Source: an uncultured Gammaproteobacteria bacterium
Lineage (GTDB): Bacteria > Pseudomonadota > Gammaproteobacteria > Pseudomonadales > Pseudomonadaceae
Direction of reading: 5' to 3'
DNA: 57,772 bases
Assembly (NCBI GenBank): GCA_945612235.1
Contig: CALZAE010000007.1
Span: forward strand, 1-57,772
Under the pieces are notes generated by a model. The model did not search any database and was not told where the DNA came from. It saw only the letters and a program-made list of their open reading frames with translations. Position numbers and translations under genes: made by a program. Shown here in pieces: positions 27,074 through 37,941 of the stretch. Position 1 is the first letter of the stretch, and each line of letters begins with the position of its first letter.

Positions 27074-29281
27074 ATGCGTCGATTATTGAGCTTGTACGTC
27101 AGTGTTTTAATCCTATCCTGTGTCACAACTGTTGCTGCTGAGCCTGTTGCTGAAGGCGAGCGTGAACGGGTTGGCTTGGTGTTATCAGGCGGTGCTGCAC
27201 GTGGCTTAACGCATATTGGTGTACTCAAATCTTTAGAAGAACAGGGTGTCATGATTGATGCCATCGCTGGAACCAGTATGGGTGCCGTAGTGGGTGGTTT
27301 ATATGCTGCTGGTTATACGGTGGCTGAATTGGAGCAACTCGCTACTGAGCTTGATTGGCAGCAAGCTTTGTCGGATGCGCCACCACGTGAAGATATTCCC
27401 TTTCGCCGCAAGCAAGATGATCGTGATTTTTTGGTGAAACAAAAACTCAGCTTTCGTGATGATGGCAGCTTGGGTTTACCCTTAGGTGTATTGCAAGGGC
27501 AAAACTTAGCGCTGTTATTAGAGAAGTTGTTTGCCCGCGCTGGTGCCGTGGAAGACTTTGATCAACTGCCGATTCCCTTTCGAGCGGTGGCCGCAGATCT
27601 TGCTACCGGTGAAGCTGTGGTCTTCTCCGAAGGGCACTTGGCGTTAGCCGTGCGCGCCAGTATGTCGATTCCTGCCGTGTTAACCCCAGTGGAAATTGAT
27701 GGGCGCTTGTTAGTGGATGGTGGTATTTCTAATAATATTCCAGTAGATATCGCGCGGCAGATGGGCGTGGATCGCCTCATTGTGGTCGATATCGGCTCAC
27801 CTTTAGCGCCAACTGAGTCTTTGCAAACCGTATTTCATATTTTAAATCAGTCTGTGGCTTTACTGACACGGCGTAACTCTGAAGCGCAATTGGCTACTTT
27901 GCAGGCGCAGGATATTTTAGTGCAACCGCCCTTAGCGGGTTTTGGTGTGACTGATTTTGCGCGAGCCCAAGATATGATCGATACCGGCTACCGCGCTACG
28001 CAGAGTTTGCAATGGCGTTTGGCGGATGTCGCGCAGCCTTTACCTGAGCAGAAAAAAATTGCCAGCAACACTAAAAAAATGAAGAAAGCACCGCTGATCA
28101 CCTCAATTAAGGTGCGCAACACTTCAAAAGTGGGTGACGAGGTGATTCGCTATTATATCCGTCAGCCGCTTAATGAGCCGCTTGATATTGAAAAGCTGCA
28201 AAAGGATATGGGCACGCTCTACGGCTTGGAATATTTTGAGCGGGTTGAGTACCGCTTACAGCCGCAAAAAGGTGGTAATGCTTTGATCATCCGTGCCACT
28301 GACAAGCGCAGCGGTACTGATTACCTGCGTTTGGGGCTGAATCTATCCGATGATTTGCGTGGCGATAGCGTATTTAACATTGGTGCGAGTTTTCGCATGA
28401 ACGGTATTAATCGTCTAGGTGCGGAATGGCTGAGCCGGGTGCAGTTGGGTGATCATCAAGAACTCTATACTGAGTTTTATCAGCCACTGGATGTGGGCTC
28501 ACGCTATTTTGTGTCGCCATGGCTGCATGGTGAAGTGAGTAATATTAAGTTTGCCGAAGACAGTGATCCGATTGCTGAATATCGCCTGCAGCGTGTGCGC
28601 TATGGTTTTAATCTCGGGCGGCAAATCTCCACTAATGCGGAAATTCGTTTTGGTCTAGGTTCGGGCTGGGGCAACGCCGATGTGCGTATTGGTGAACGAG
28701 ACTTGCCTGATTTCAGTTTTAAAGAAGGCTATTACCAACTGCAATATGCTTTTGATAGTTTAGATAACGTGAACTTCCCGCGCAGTGGTGAGGAGTTACG
28801 TATCTCGGCCGTGCAGCATGCCACTGAATTGGGCTCTGATGAGCGCTATCGGCAGTGGTTAGTGGAGTTAAATAAGCCGCTAAACTGGGGCGCGAATACA
28901 GTGGTTTTTGGTGGGCGTTATGCGCGTACTCTGGATGCTGAGCAAGTGGTAACTTCCAGTTATCAAATGGGCGGTGCGCAACAGTTATCAGGCTATCGTG
29001 AGAATGCTTTAGCTGGGCAAAACGTCAGTATTGGTCGCTTTATTTATTATCGCCAATTAACGCCTATCAGCAGTTTTTCCTTAGGCTTACCTGTGTATGC
29101 AGGGATGTCTTTAGAGCGAGGGCGGGTGTGGAATCAGTCTGATAATCTAGACAGTGGCTATATTAATGCCATGAGTGTCTTTGTTGCAGTGGATACGCCC
29201 TTGGGGCCACTTAATTTTAGTTATGGCATTAATGATAACTCTGAAAGTGCGCTGTATTTGAATTTAGGACGGGGCTTTTAA
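27074..29281 (+). CDS. plpD: Patatin-like phospholipase autotransporter (PlpD type, type Vd secretion)
   Basis: The 735-residue protein has a signal peptide (1-22, cleaved after VAA). The patatin domain (about 32-225) has oxyanion motif GGAARG at 39-44, nucleophile Ser68 in GTSMG and catalytic Asp215 in DGG. A single POTRA-like domain lies around 360-430 (ITSIKVRNTSKVGDEVIRYY), and a C-terminal 16-strand Omp85-type beta-barrel runs to the terminal aromatic GRGF. This is the layout of P. aeruginosa PlpD, a lipase carried across the outer membrane by its own barrel. Both catalytic residues are present, so it should be active phospholipase A. It stands alone between terminators. Confidence 0.92.
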   Translation: MRRLLSLYVSVLILSCVTTVAAEPVAEGERERVGLVLSGGAARGLTHIGVLKSLEEQGVMIDAIAGTSMGAVVGGLYAAGYTVAELEQLATELDWQQALSDAPPREDIPFRRKQDDRDFLVKQKLSFRDDGSLGLPLGVLQGQNLALLLEKLFARAGAVEDFDQLPIPFRAVAADLATGEAVVFSEGHLALAVRASMSIPAVLTPVEIDGRLLVDGGISNNIPVDIARQMGVDRLIVVDIGSPLAPTESLQTVFHILNQSVALLTRRNSEAQLATLQAQDILVQPPLAGFGVTDFARAQDMIDTGYRATQSLQWRLADVAQPLPEQKKIASNTKKMKKAPLITSIKVRNTSKVGDEVIRYYIRQPLNEPLDIEKLQKDMGTLYGLEYFERVEYRLQPQKGGNALIIRATDKRSGTDYLRLGLNLSDDLRGDSVFNIGASFRMNGINRLGAEWLSRVQLGDHQELYTEFYQPLDVGSRYFVSPWLHGEVSNIKFAEDSDPIAEYRLQRVRYGFNLGRQISTNAEIRFGLGSGWGNADVRIGERDLPDFSFKEGYYQLQYAFDSLDNVNFPRSGEELRISAVQHATELGSDERYRQWLVELNKPLNWGANTVVFGGRYARTLDAEQVVTSSYQMGGAQQLSGYRENALAGQNVSIGRFIYYRQLTPISSFSLGLPVYAGMSLERGRVWNQSDNLDSGYINAMSVFVAVDTPLGPLNFSYGINDNSESALYLNLGRGF

Positions 29282-29352
29282 AGTGCAGGTTAAAAGTGTT
29301 GCTAGTTGGCGCCGGACATCGAGCTGAATGTGCGGCGCTGCAGTACAAGTGA

Positions 29353-30027
29353 TTAGTCTTCTAAAGTATCGTCTGTTTCATCAGCAAAATCATCTTCATC
29401 ATCACTTGGCTCAAGCAGTTGTAGCCAGTTGGCTAAAACATAGTGTGCTTCTTCAATACCAATGCGTTTGGTGGACGAGAACAGCTGAATGCTCGCGGTA
29501 TCGCCCCATTTTTGCTGAATATCTTTTTGGGTTTTTAATAATGCTGCTTTACCTGCGCCAAAGGTCAGTTTGTCAGCTTTGGTCAGCAGAATATGCATCG
29601 GCATTTGGTTGGCTGCGGCCCAGTCGAGCATTAAACAGTCAAAAGGGGTCAGTGGATGGCGAATATCCATCATCAAGACGAGACCCATTAGACTGTTGCG
29701 GCTACCTAGGTAGGCTTCGAGGTGACGCTGCCAGTGTAACTTCAGTGGAATCGGTACTTTGGCGTAACCGTAACCGGGTAAGTCAACTAAGCGGTGTTCT
29801 TCGTCAAGCGAGAAGAAGTTAAGCAGTTGTGTGCGACCGGGTGTTTTTGAGGTGCGAGCAATGCCAGCACGGGTCAATGTGTTGAGTGCGCTGGATTTGC
29901 CTGCATTGGAGCGCCCAGCGAAGGCAACTTCATAGCCTTCATCGACAGGACATTGCTCAACACGGGCCGCGCTGGTCAGAAAGCTGGCTTGTTGGCACAG
30001 GCCGATAATGGGGTTTTTAGGCTGCAT
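29353..30027 (-). CDS. engB: Ribosome biogenesis GTPase EngB/YihA
   Basis: Essential TRAFAC-class GTPase needed for 50S subunit assembly. The 224 residues carry G1 GRSNAGKS at 38-45, G3 DLPGYG at 82-87 and G4 TKAD at 149-152. A very acidic C-terminal tail (about 206-224, mostly Asp and Glu) extends beyond the GTPase fold. It is divergent from cytochrome c4, as in P. aeruginosa, but there polA lies next to it; here polA is some 26 kb away. Confidence 0.95.
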   Translation of the reverse strand: MQPKNPIIGLCQQASFLTSAARVEQCPVDEGYEVAFAGRSNAGKSSALNTLTRAGIARTSKTPGRTQLLNFFSLDEEHRLVDLPGYGYAKVPIPLKLHWQRHLEAYLGSRNSLMGLVLMMDIRHPLTPFDCLMLDWAAANQMPMHILLTKADKLTFGAGKAALLKTQKDIQQKWGDTASIQLFSSTKRIGIEEAHYVLANWLQLLEPSDDEDDFADETDDTLED

Positions 30028-30258
30028 AGGTTATCCAAGTAAAAAAGTGCTACAAGAGGTTCGTTTCCGTTTTGGTCTGGGCAGTATATAATGCCTAAGA
30101 TTATATGTGCGCATTGCTGTCGATCTATCTGCAAAAGGTTGTCTGTGTGGCAGATTATGGTAATGTTCGCATAATTTATAAGTGTCAGATTGATTAAATT
30201 GCTTGAATAATTGTATCAGTCTGGGAAAAATAATTTTTAGCCGTAGTTGGAAGAGCTG

Positions 30259-30864
30259 ATGAACAAACTAGTTGTAAGTCTGTTGTTGACCTTGGGCATC
30301 AGTGGTTTAGCCCATGCCGCGGGAGATGCTGCTGCAGGTCAGGGTAAAGTTGCAATGTGTTCTGCCTGTCACAATGCTGATGGTAATAGCATGTTGCCGA
30401 ACTTCCCAAAGCTCGCCGGTCAAGGCCAGCGTTATTTGCTCAAGCAAATGCATGATATTAAATCTAACACCCGTCCTGTGATTGAAATGACAGGCATGTT
30501 GGATGCTATGACCGAACAAGATTTAAAAGATATCGCTGCCTGGTACTCAAGCCAAAAAGCAACAACAGGCGCCGCAGATCCTGAATTAGTTGCGCGCGGT
30601 GAGCAGTTGTTCCGTGGCGGTAAGATTGAAGAAGGTTTACCTGCATGTACAGGTTGCCACTCACCTAATGGTGCGGGCCTTGATCTGGCAATCTTCCCTA
30701 AGCTCAGCGGTCAACATGCTGCCTACACTGAAAAGCAATTGACAGAGTTCCGCGAAGGCATTCGTAACAACGATGGTGATGCGATGATTATGCGCACAAT
30801 CGCTGGACGCCTCAGCAACAAAGATATCAAAGCTTTAGCAAGTTACATCCAAGGCTTGAACTGA
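30259..30864 (+). CDS. Diheme cytochrome c4
   Basis: Periplasmic electron carrier with two c-type haems. The 201-residue precursor has a signal peptide (1-20, AHA) and haem motifs CSACH at 34-38 and CTGCH at 130-134. Each half is about 90 residues, and each carries a downstream Met as axial ligand. Cytochrome c4 passes electrons to terminal oxidases. The start is the ATG at 30259 with GGAAGAG four bases upstream; the open frame reaches a TTG four codons earlier that overlaps this site and is rejected. A terminator follows. Confidence 0.94.
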   Translation: MNKLVVSLLLTLGISGLAHAAGDAAAGQGKVAMCSACHNADGNSMLPNFPKLAGQGQRYLLKQMHDIKSNTRPVIEMTGMLDAMTEQDLKDIAAWYSSQKATTGAADPELVARGEQLFRGGKIEEGLPACTGCHSPNGAGLDLAIFPKLSGQHAAYTEKQLTEFREGIRNNDGDAMIMRTIAGRLSNKDIKALASYIQGLN

Positions 30865-30880
30865 TAGCTTAGTTTAGTTA

Positions 30881-30918
30881 AAAACCGCCCAGTAGTTGAT
30901 CTGCTCGGCGGTTTTTTT
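30881..30918 (+). terminator. Terminator of cytochrome c4
   Basis: AAAACCGCC (30881-30889) pairs with GGCGGTTTT (from 30907), with a long T-run. Confidence 0.88.
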
Positions 30919-31055
30919 ATGCCTAAAATTCAGCGCCACTGCGCAATACAATAAGAAATGCGGTGTTGTAAAGATCAGTGGGTCACAAAAGGATTGAACA
31001 AGACTATGCTGTCAATATGCATACATTTGCGGGTTGATTTTGGGAGCATATTATT

Positions 31056-32246
31056 GTGAACGTAATAGATCGGCGCGAGGCATTAGCAATAGTGCCGTTA
31101 TTTCGCTTGGGTTTTCGACCCTTCTTCTTACTAGGCAGTCTGCTGGCGATGCTGGCTATTCCTGTATGGATTATGGCGCTCAATGGCTGGTTTACTGAGT
31201 GGCAGCCTACTGGCGGTTGGTTGGCTTGGCATCGCCATGAATTATTATTTGGTTTTGCTGGGGCCATTATTGCTGGGTTTTTGCTTACGGCGGTGCAAGC
31301 CTGGACGGGGGTGCCAGGTCTGTCAGGCAAACCTTTGATGGCGTTAACGGCACTGTGGCTGGCTGCGCGCGTGGCTTGGCTGGTGGGTGCACCGCTTTGG
31401 TGGGTGCTACTGCTCGATGTTTTGTTTTTGCCGCTGGTGGCTGCACAAATGGCGCGCAGTGTTTGGCCGGTACGCCAAGTGCGTAACTATCCGTTGGTCG
31501 TGATATTGGCACTATTGGCGATAGCTAATGCGGTGACTTTGTATGGCGTAGCGACGGAAAACGATGTGCTGCAGCGTCAAGCGACTGTGGGTGGCGTGTG
31601 GTTTGTAGCCGCTATCATGAGCATGATTGGCGGGCGTGTTATTCCGTTCTTTACGCAGCGCGGCTTGCTGCGTAAAGAGGGCGTGGTGGCCTGGCCCAAG
31701 CTGGATTGGGCGCTGCTAACTGGTACAGCATTATTATCAATTACCCTGTTGCAAGGCTGGGCATTACAGGCGCAACCACTAGTGGGCGGTGCATTTGCGC
31801 TGCTGGGCTTGGGCCACTTGATCCGTTTAGTACGCTGGTACGACTCAGGTATATGGCGTGTGCCCTTATTGTGGTCGTTGCACTTGGCGTACGCTTGGTT
31901 AACTGTGGCCTGTTTTGCAATGGCTTTGTGGCATCTGGCTGTTTTGGCCAATATGAGCTTGGCTGTCCATGCGCTAACAGTGGGTGCGATGGGTGGCTTA
32001 ATTTTAGCAATGATTGCCCGTGTCACATTGGGACATACTGGACGACCTTTGCAGCCGCCAAAGTCGATAACTTGGGCATTTGTTTTATTAAATTGTGGAG
32101 CGCTGGCGCGAGTCATACTAGCCGATTGGGCTTATTTGCCTGGGCTGTGGATTGCTGCAGTGTGCTGGGGTCTGGGTTTTGCTATTTATGTCTATGGTTA
32201 TGCCCCTATGCTTTGGCGTGCGCGCGTCGATGGACACCCGGGCTAG
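31056..32246 (+). CDS. nnrS: NnrS family nitric-oxide-associated membrane protein
   Basis: Polytopic inner-membrane protein of 396 residues with about 12 hydrophobic segments. The N-terminal LFRLGFRPFFLLG and the WHRHELLFGF His motif near residue 48 are typical of NnrS, a haem- and copper-containing protein that protects against nitric oxide and is often found with denitrification genes. The start is GTG 31056 with GGGAG nine bases upstream. No nitrite or NO reductase gene lies in the window, and no convincing Anr/Dnr box was found upstream. Many Trp and Ala-rich helices fit a membrane haem protein. Confidence 0.9.
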   Translation: MNVIDRREALAIVPLFRLGFRPFFLLGSLLAMLAIPVWIMALNGWFTEWQPTGGWLAWHRHELLFGFAGAIIAGFLLTAVQAWTGVPGLSGKPLMALTALWLAARVAWLVGAPLWWVLLLDVLFLPLVAAQMARSVWPVRQVRNYPLVVILALLAIANAVTLYGVATENDVLQRQATVGGVWFVAAIMSMIGGRVIPFFTQRGLLRKEGVVAWPKLDWALLTGTALLSITLLQGWALQAQPLVGGAFALLGLGHLIRLVRWYDSGIWRVPLLWSLHLAYAWLTVACFAMALWHLAVLANMSLAVHALTVGAMGGLILAMIARVTLGHTGRPLQPPKSITWAFVLLNCGALARVILADWAYLPGLWIAAVCWGLGFAIYVYGYAPMLWRARVDGHPG

Positions 32247-32274
32247 AGCGCTTTTTTGCTGATTTATGCTGGTT

Positions 32275-32299
32275 AAAGCCACCTTCGGGTGGTTTTTTT
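32275..32299 (+). terminator. Terminator of nnrS
   Basis: CCACC and GGTGG close on a TTCG tetraloop, flanked by AAAG before and seven T after. Confidence 0.88.
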
Positions 32300-32558
32300 A
32301 TGCATGTTTTTTGAGGTTGTTGTAAGGTGAGCGGCTACTGAGTCGAGGCCTAGAGCGAATCTTTTAAGCTGCTAGGAAAATCGACCTTAGTATAGCTGCT
32401 AAAATATCTTATAGGCCTAGAATGCTATACAAAGCAGTCAAAATCTCTGCAGTGTCGTCAAGAGCATTTAATGCCTCAGCTCACACGCAGAAAAGCCTAT
32501 ATAATTTAGTCTTTTAGCAGAAATACTATTTAAAAAACAACTCTTTACAGGTGGTTGC
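32300..32558. promoter_or_regulatory. Upstream region of the CoA transferase with paired direct repeats
   Basis: No gene is visible between the nnrS terminator and the CoA transferase start. AGGCCTAGA occurs at 32346-32354 and again at 32413-32421. Between them AGCTGCTA occurs at 32367-32374 and 32394-32401. The outer pair is centred on the palindrome AGGCCT. TATAAT near 32499 is a possible -10 box. The arrangement suggests regulator sites. Confidence 0.4.
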
Positions 32559-34067
32559 ATGAGTACTGATTTAAGTAAGTTTATTCGTAATAAAGCACTG
32601 TTAGACAAAGTTGTTACCGCACAAGAAGCAGCCACATGGATTGAAGATGGCATGACTTTGGGTATGAGTGGTTTCACCTTGTTTGGTGAACCCAAGTTAT
32701 TTCCAAAAGCTTTAGCTGAGCGCGGTCACAAAGAAAAATTCAAAGTTAACCTGTTCACTGGTGCTTCAATGGGCCCAGCAGCTGACCAGTCTATGGCTGA
32801 AGCTGACATCATTAACTTGCGTGTGCCTTACCAAGGTAACGCCGTGCAGCGTAAAAAAATTAACGCTGGCGAGATCTTCTATATCGACCAGCACTTATCG
32901 CATATGGCTGAGTCTATTCGTCAGGGCACTTATCCTGCGATTGATTACGCAATTATCGAAGCAGCAGCAATCACTGAAGATGGCGACATCATTCCTACGG
33001 GTTCTGTGGGTAATTCACCCATCTTCTTGCAAACTGCTAAGCACGTCATCATTGAACTGAACACCAGCGCACCGGCTGAATACGAAGGTATGCACGATAT
33101 TTACATCCCTGAGCCAGCGGGTGAAAATACACGTGAAGCCATTCCAGTCTTTGAAGTGAGCAAGCGCATTGGTACGCCGGGTATGAAAGTTGATCCTGCG
33201 AAAATTCGCGGCATCATTATTTCTAACGAAGCAGATATTCCATCACCACTGTTTGAACCTAACGAAGAAACTCAGCAAATTGCTAATAACTTGCTGTCAT
33301 TCTTAGGTGAAGAAGTGAAGCAGGGTCGTTTAACTGAAAGCCTTGCGCCGCTGCAATCGGGCGTAGGTTCAGTAGCTAACGCTGTACTCAATGGCATGAA
33401 AACCTCAGGTTTTAAAGACATCGTAGTTGCCTCTGAAGTCTTGCAGGATGGCGTATTTGACCTGATTGATGCTGGCGTTGTGAAGTTCGCAGCAGGTACA
33501 GCACTGTCGCTGTCGGCTAAGCGTGTCGCAACCTTGGGTAAAGACCTTGCCAAGTACAAAGATAAAATTATCTTCCGTCCACAAGAAATCTCTAACCACC
33601 CTGAAGTGATTCGTCGCTTAGGTATCATTTCGTTCAACACGGCGTTAGAAGCTGACATTTACGGTAACGTAAACTCTACGCACGTTGGCGGCACGCATAT
33701 GATGAACGGTATCGGTGGTTCAGGTGACTTCGCACGTAACGCTCGCATCACGATTTTCGTGACGCAGTCGACTGCTAAAGGTGGAAACATCTCAGCAATC
33801 GTGCCTTTCGTCGCCCACGTTGACCACACTAACCACGATGTGGATGTGTTGATCACTGAGCAAGGTTATGCAGACATCCGTGGTTTAGCGCCAACTCAGG
33901 CGGCAGAGCTGATTATCGAAAACTGCATGCACCCAGACTACAAGCAGCAAGCGCGTGATTACTTAGCAGAAGCTAAAACACGTGGTGGCCAGACTCCGCA
34001 CATCTTGGAAAAAGCCTTCTCATGGCACACCAACTTGGCGAAAAACGGTACCATGTTAATGAAATAA
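32559..34067 (+). CDS. Succinyl-CoA:acetate CoA-transferase / acetyl-CoA hydrolase family
   Basis: The 502-residue cytoplasmic enzyme swaps CoA between acids, probably succinyl-CoA and acetate. The catalytic Glu is Glu293 in ASEVLQDG, in the same position as Glu294 of Acetobacter AarC. The C-terminal segment has GGTHMMNGIGGSGDFARNA, the signature of the acetate/propionate CoA transferase subfamily. It lets the cell activate acetate or close the TCA cycle without succinyl-CoA synthetase. The ATG is preceded by AGGTGG. It is monocistronic, ending at a shared bidirectional terminator with ppk1. A hydrolase role cannot be excluded. Confidence 0.88.
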   Translation: MSTDLSKFIRNKALLDKVVTAQEAATWIEDGMTLGMSGFTLFGEPKLFPKALAERGHKEKFKVNLFTGASMGPAADQSMAEADIINLRVPYQGNAVQRKKINAGEIFYIDQHLSHMAESIRQGTYPAIDYAIIEAAAITEDGDIIPTGSVGNSPIFLQTAKHVIIELNTSAPAEYEGMHDIYIPEPAGENTREAIPVFEVSKRIGTPGMKVDPAKIRGIIISNEADIPSPLFEPNEETQQIANNLLSFLGEEVKQGRLTESLAPLQSGVGSVANAVLNGMKTSGFKDIVVASEVLQDGVFDLIDAGVVKFAAGTALSLSAKRVATLGKDLAKYKDKIIFRPQEISNHPEVIRRLGIISFNTALEADIYGNVNSTHVGGTHMMNGIGGSGDFARNARITIFVTQSTAKGGNISAIVPFVAHVDHTNHDVDVLITEQGYADIRGLAPTQAAELIIENCMHPDYKQQARDYLAEAKTRGGQTPHILEKAFSWHTNLAKNGTMLMK

Positions 34068-34126
34068 GCTAAGACTAGAGGGGGTGTCTCCACGCGGACG
34101 CTCCTGAGTTGCAGTTTATTAAAATG

Positions 34127-34162
34127 AAAAAGGCAGATACTTTAGCGGTATCTGCCTTTTTT
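34127..34162. terminator. Bidirectional terminator between the CoA transferase and ppk1
   Basis: AAAAAGGCAGATAC pairs perfectly with GTATCTGCCTTTTT across 7 nt. T-runs appear on both strands, serving the two convergent genes. Confidence 0.93.
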
Positions 34163-34181
34163 ATGTGCTGGTGAGCCGAGT

Positions 34182-36389
34182 TTAAGAGACATCAATCAAG
34201 GGTATGCTCAGTTTCTCCAGCAGTTGTGCTTGTGCGTTATTGACGCTTTCGTCTGCTACGGGTTGTAAGTGTTGGTAGCTGCCATCACTTTGCAGTAACC
34301 ACGCGTGGGTGTTGTCATCTAAATAGCTTTCGAGTTCTTTTTTAACTCGAGCAATCATCTTTTTGTTTTCAATGGGGAAGCAGGTTTCGATACGTTTATC
34401 GAGATTGCGCTCCATCCAGTCGGCACTGGAGAGCAGCAATTGCTCATCACCTGAGCTATTGAGAAAATAGAATACGCGACTGTGCTCCAGCAGTTGGCCG
34501 ATAATTGAGCGCACTTGAATATTGTGTGACACGCCAGCGATACCGGGACGTAAGCAGCACATACCGCGCACAATAAGATCAATTTTTACGCCTGCTTGAC
34601 TGGCCTTGTACAGCGCTTTAATCATGCGAGCATCAGTCAGCGCATTGACCTTAATGATAATGCGAGCATCTAAACCTTCAGCAGCATGGCTGGCTTCGCG
34701 AGCAATTAAATCCAGTAAGGTTTTGCGCAAGGTAAAAGGCGCATGAAAGAGTTTTTTCATACGTAAAGTTTTACCCATACCAATCAGTTGGCTAAACAGC
34801 TTGGACACATCTTCACACAGGTCTGGATCAGCGGTGAGCAAGCTGTAGTCAGTATATAAACGTGCGTTGCCAGCATGGTAGTTGCCGGTGCCAAGGTGGG
34901 CATAGCGGACGAAATTACCGTTTTCACGGCGCAAAATTGAAACGATTTTAGCGTGAGTTTTAAAGCCTACCACGCCGTAAATCACTACCGCGCCAGCTGC
35001 TTGCAGGCGGCCGGCAAGCGCTAAGTTCGATTCTTCATCAAAGCGTGCGCGCAGTTCAATCACTACAGTGACTTCTTTGCCATTACGTGCGGCATCCACC
35101 AGCGCATCAACGATTTCCGAGTTAGCTCCAGCACGATATAAGGTTTGCTTAATAGCCACGACGTTCGGGTCTTTGGCAGCACGGCGTAGCAAGTCAATCA
35201 CCGGGGTAAAAGACTCAAAGGGGTGGTAAAGCAAAATATCGCTTTTGCTGATGGCTTGGAAAATATTTTCGCTGTTTTGTAACGCTTTTGGGATTGCTGG
35301 GGTAAAAGGTGCAAATTGTAAGTGTGGATGACTCTCTAGGCCGGTGACACTGAATAAGCGGGTTAGGTTGACTGGGCCGTTGACTTGGTAAAGTTCAGCG
35401 GTCGATAAGCCAAACTGATTGAGTAGAAAATCCACCAAGTGCGCAGGGCACGTATCCGCCACTTCAAGGCGTACCGCATCACCAAAGCGTCGAGAGTACA
35501 GCTCTCCACGTAAGGCACGGGCTAAGTCTTCGACATCTTCAGCGTCCACCGATAAGTCAGCGTTACGCGTCAATCTAAATTGATAGCAGCCTTTAACGCT
35601 CATGCCGTGAAATAAATCATCGGCGTGCGCATGAATCATGGAGGATAAAAACACATAATTAACGCCCGGCCCGCCAACCTCTTCCGGAACTTGAATAATG
35701 CGCGGCAATAAGCGCGGTGCTGGCAAAATAGCTAAACCTGAGTCGCGACCAAAGGCATCGATACCTTCAAGTTCAACGATAAAATTCAGGCTTTTATTGA
35801 CCAGCAGCGGAAAAGGGTGGGTGGGGTCCAGACCAATGGGGGTAATAATGGGTGCAATTTCTTCTTCGAAATAAGCTTTAACCCAAGCTTTGATTTTACT
35901 GGTCCACTTGCGCCGACGAATGAAGCGGATATCTTGCTGCGCCAATTGTGGCAGTAAAATGTCATTGAGAATTTGATACTGACGATCAACTTGCTCATGC
36001 ACCAATTCCGCTATTCTGGCTAAGGCTTGATGCGGTTGTAAGCCGTCAGCGTCTGCTTGTTCGCGGGCAAAGGTGATTTGTTTTTTCAGTCCAGCAACAC
36101 GAATTTCAAAAAACTCATCTAAGTTGCTCGAGAAAATTAATAAAAACTTGAGGCGCTCCAGCAAGGGCGTGGATTCATCCAGCGCCTGCTCAAGCACGCG
36201 AATATTAAATTGCAGCTGTGATAATTCACGATGAATATACAGGCTGCTGTCATCAAGATTGGTAAGCGGCGCTAGCGCAGCGCAGGACTCATCAGGTGTT
36301 AGCGTATTCGATACTGCTGCGACAGTCTCAGCTGTTTCAGTAGTGTGCTCAGCTGTCTGTGCTGGATGAATCGGTCCTGCGTTGCTCAT
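34182..36389 (-). CDS. ppk: Polyphosphate kinase 1
   Basis: Makes inorganic polyphosphate from ATP by way of a phospho-His enzyme. The 735 residues match Pseudomonas Ppk1. After a low-complexity N-terminal segment (about 1-45, Thr/Ala/Glu-rich) come the N domain ([19 protein letters not shown]), the head domain, and two phospholipase D-like C-terminal domains. The catalytic His lies in [18 protein letters not shown] start with GGAGAG upstream. It lies 17 bp downstream of hemB on the same strand, the usual hemB-ppk order, so both may share a promoter. Confidence 0.95.
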   Translation of the reverse strand: MSNAGPIHPAQTAEHTTETAETVAAVSNTLTPDESCAALAPLTNLDDSSLYIHRELSQLQFNIRVLEQALDESTPLLERLKFLLIFSSNLDEFFEIRVAGLKKQITFAREQADADGLQPHQALARIAELVHEQVDRQYQILNDILLPQLAQQDIRFIRRRKWTSKIKAWVKAYFEEEIAPIITPIGLDPTHPFPLLVNKSLNFIVELEGIDAFGRDSGLAILPAPRLLPRIIQVPEEVGGPGVNYVFLSSMIHAHADDLFHGMSVKGCYQFRLTRNADLSVDAEDVEDLARALRGELYSRRFGDAVRLEVADTCPAHLVDFLLNQFGLSTAELYQVNGPVNLTRLFSVTGLESHPHLQFAPFTPAIPKALQNSENIFQAISKSDILLYHPFESFTPVIDLLRRAAKDPNVVAIKQTLYRAGANSEIVDALVDAARNGKEVTVVIELRARFDEESNLALAGRLQAAGAVVIYGVVGFKTHAKIVSILRRENGNFVRYAHLGTGNYHAGNARLYTDYSLLTADPDLCEDVSKLFSQLIGMGKTLRMKKLFHAPFTLRKTLLDLIAREASHAAEGLDARIIIKVNALTDARMIKALYKASQAGVKIDLIVRGMCCLRPGIAGVSHNIQVRSIIGQLLEHSRVFYFLNSSGDEQLLLSSADWMERNLDKRIETCFPIENKKMIARVKKELESYLDDNTHAWLLQSDGSYQHLQPVADESVNNAQAQLLEKLSIPLIDVS

Positions 36390-36406
36390 AGACTCTCCGT
36401 TATAAG

Positions 36407-37429
<1,023 letters not shown>

Positions 37430-37589
37430 TCATCCCGCAAATACGGGGTTGTGTAACAGGGTGTAGGCTAATAGTATGACGAAAAGATAGCATTATTGCC
37501 AAAGCGGCGTTATTTAAATGTTGCTGCTGGTGCTATTAGTTTGCGTACTGAGCAAAGATACCATTGAGCATGTTTTGTGAAAAACGCTG

Positions 37590-37617
37590 TTGCAACAGGT
37601 GTTTGCTCTGGTATTAT
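37590..37617 (+). promoter_or_regulatory. Promoter of rpmE
   Basis: TTGCAA (37590-37595) and TATTAT (37612-37617) are 16 bp apart. The transcript would start near 37624, leaving a leader of about 64 nt before the rpmE ATG. Autoregulatory leaders of L31 are described for gammaproteobacteria; the GC-rich segment at 37650-37675 could fold into one. Confidence 0.6.
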
Positions 37618-37687
37618 TCACCCCCTGTTTTCGTGCGGTACTCGACAATGGTGTTGGGTGGCGGCGCGGTTATCTTGAGGAAACACC

Positions 37688-37903
37688 ATGAAAGCCGATA
37701 TTCATCCAAATTATGTTGCGATCAACGCTACGTGCAGCTGCGGTAACGTGATTGCTACGCGTTCTACCGTCGGTAAAGACATCAGCATTGATGTGTGCTC
37801 CGAGTGTCACCCGTTCTATACCGGTAAGCAAAAAGTGCTTGATGTAGGTGGTCGTATTGATCGCTTCAAACAGCGTTTTGCAGGTTTCGGCGCAACAAAA
37901 TAA
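37688..37903 (+). CDS. rpmE: 50S ribosomal protein L31 (zinc-binding form)
   Basis: The 71-residue ribosomal protein starts [19 protein letters not shown]. Cys16, Cys18, Cys37 and Cys40 form the zinc site, so this is the C+ paralogue used when zinc is sufficient. The TTGAGGA ribosome binding site is well placed. It has a good sigma-70 promoter and a leader of about 64 nt. Its predicted terminator lies inside the start of the nuclease gene that follows. Confidence 0.96.
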   Translation: MKADIHPNYVAINATCSCGNVIATRSTVGKDISIDVCSECHPFYTGKQKVLDVGGRIDRFKQRFAGFGATK

Positions 37904-37941
37904 TGAGCATTTAAATGACCTATGTAAAATCGGTCGTAGCA

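Noticed and set aside
29305..29340. Hairpin GCGCCG/CGGCGC between plpD and engB
   Set aside because: Six-bp stem with a long loop and no T-run; cannot be supported as a terminator for either convergent gene.
29328..29822. 164-codon plus-strand open frame antisense to engB
   Set aside because: It lies over the well-supported EngB gene, has no ribosome binding site, and its residue composition is not protein-like.
30185..30215. FNR-like TTGAT upstream of cytochrome c4
   Set aside because: Only the left half matches; the right half reads TTGCT rather than ATCAA.
30919..31055. Possible Anr/Dnr box upstream of nnrS (TTGA and TCAA half sites)
   Set aside because: The half sites are about 14 bp apart instead of the required spacing of TTGAT-N4-ATCAA, so they do not form a site.
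31577..32116. 179-codon minus-strand open frame antisense to nnrS
   Set aside because: Shadow of the nnrS reading frame; no ribosome binding site and no recognisable domain.
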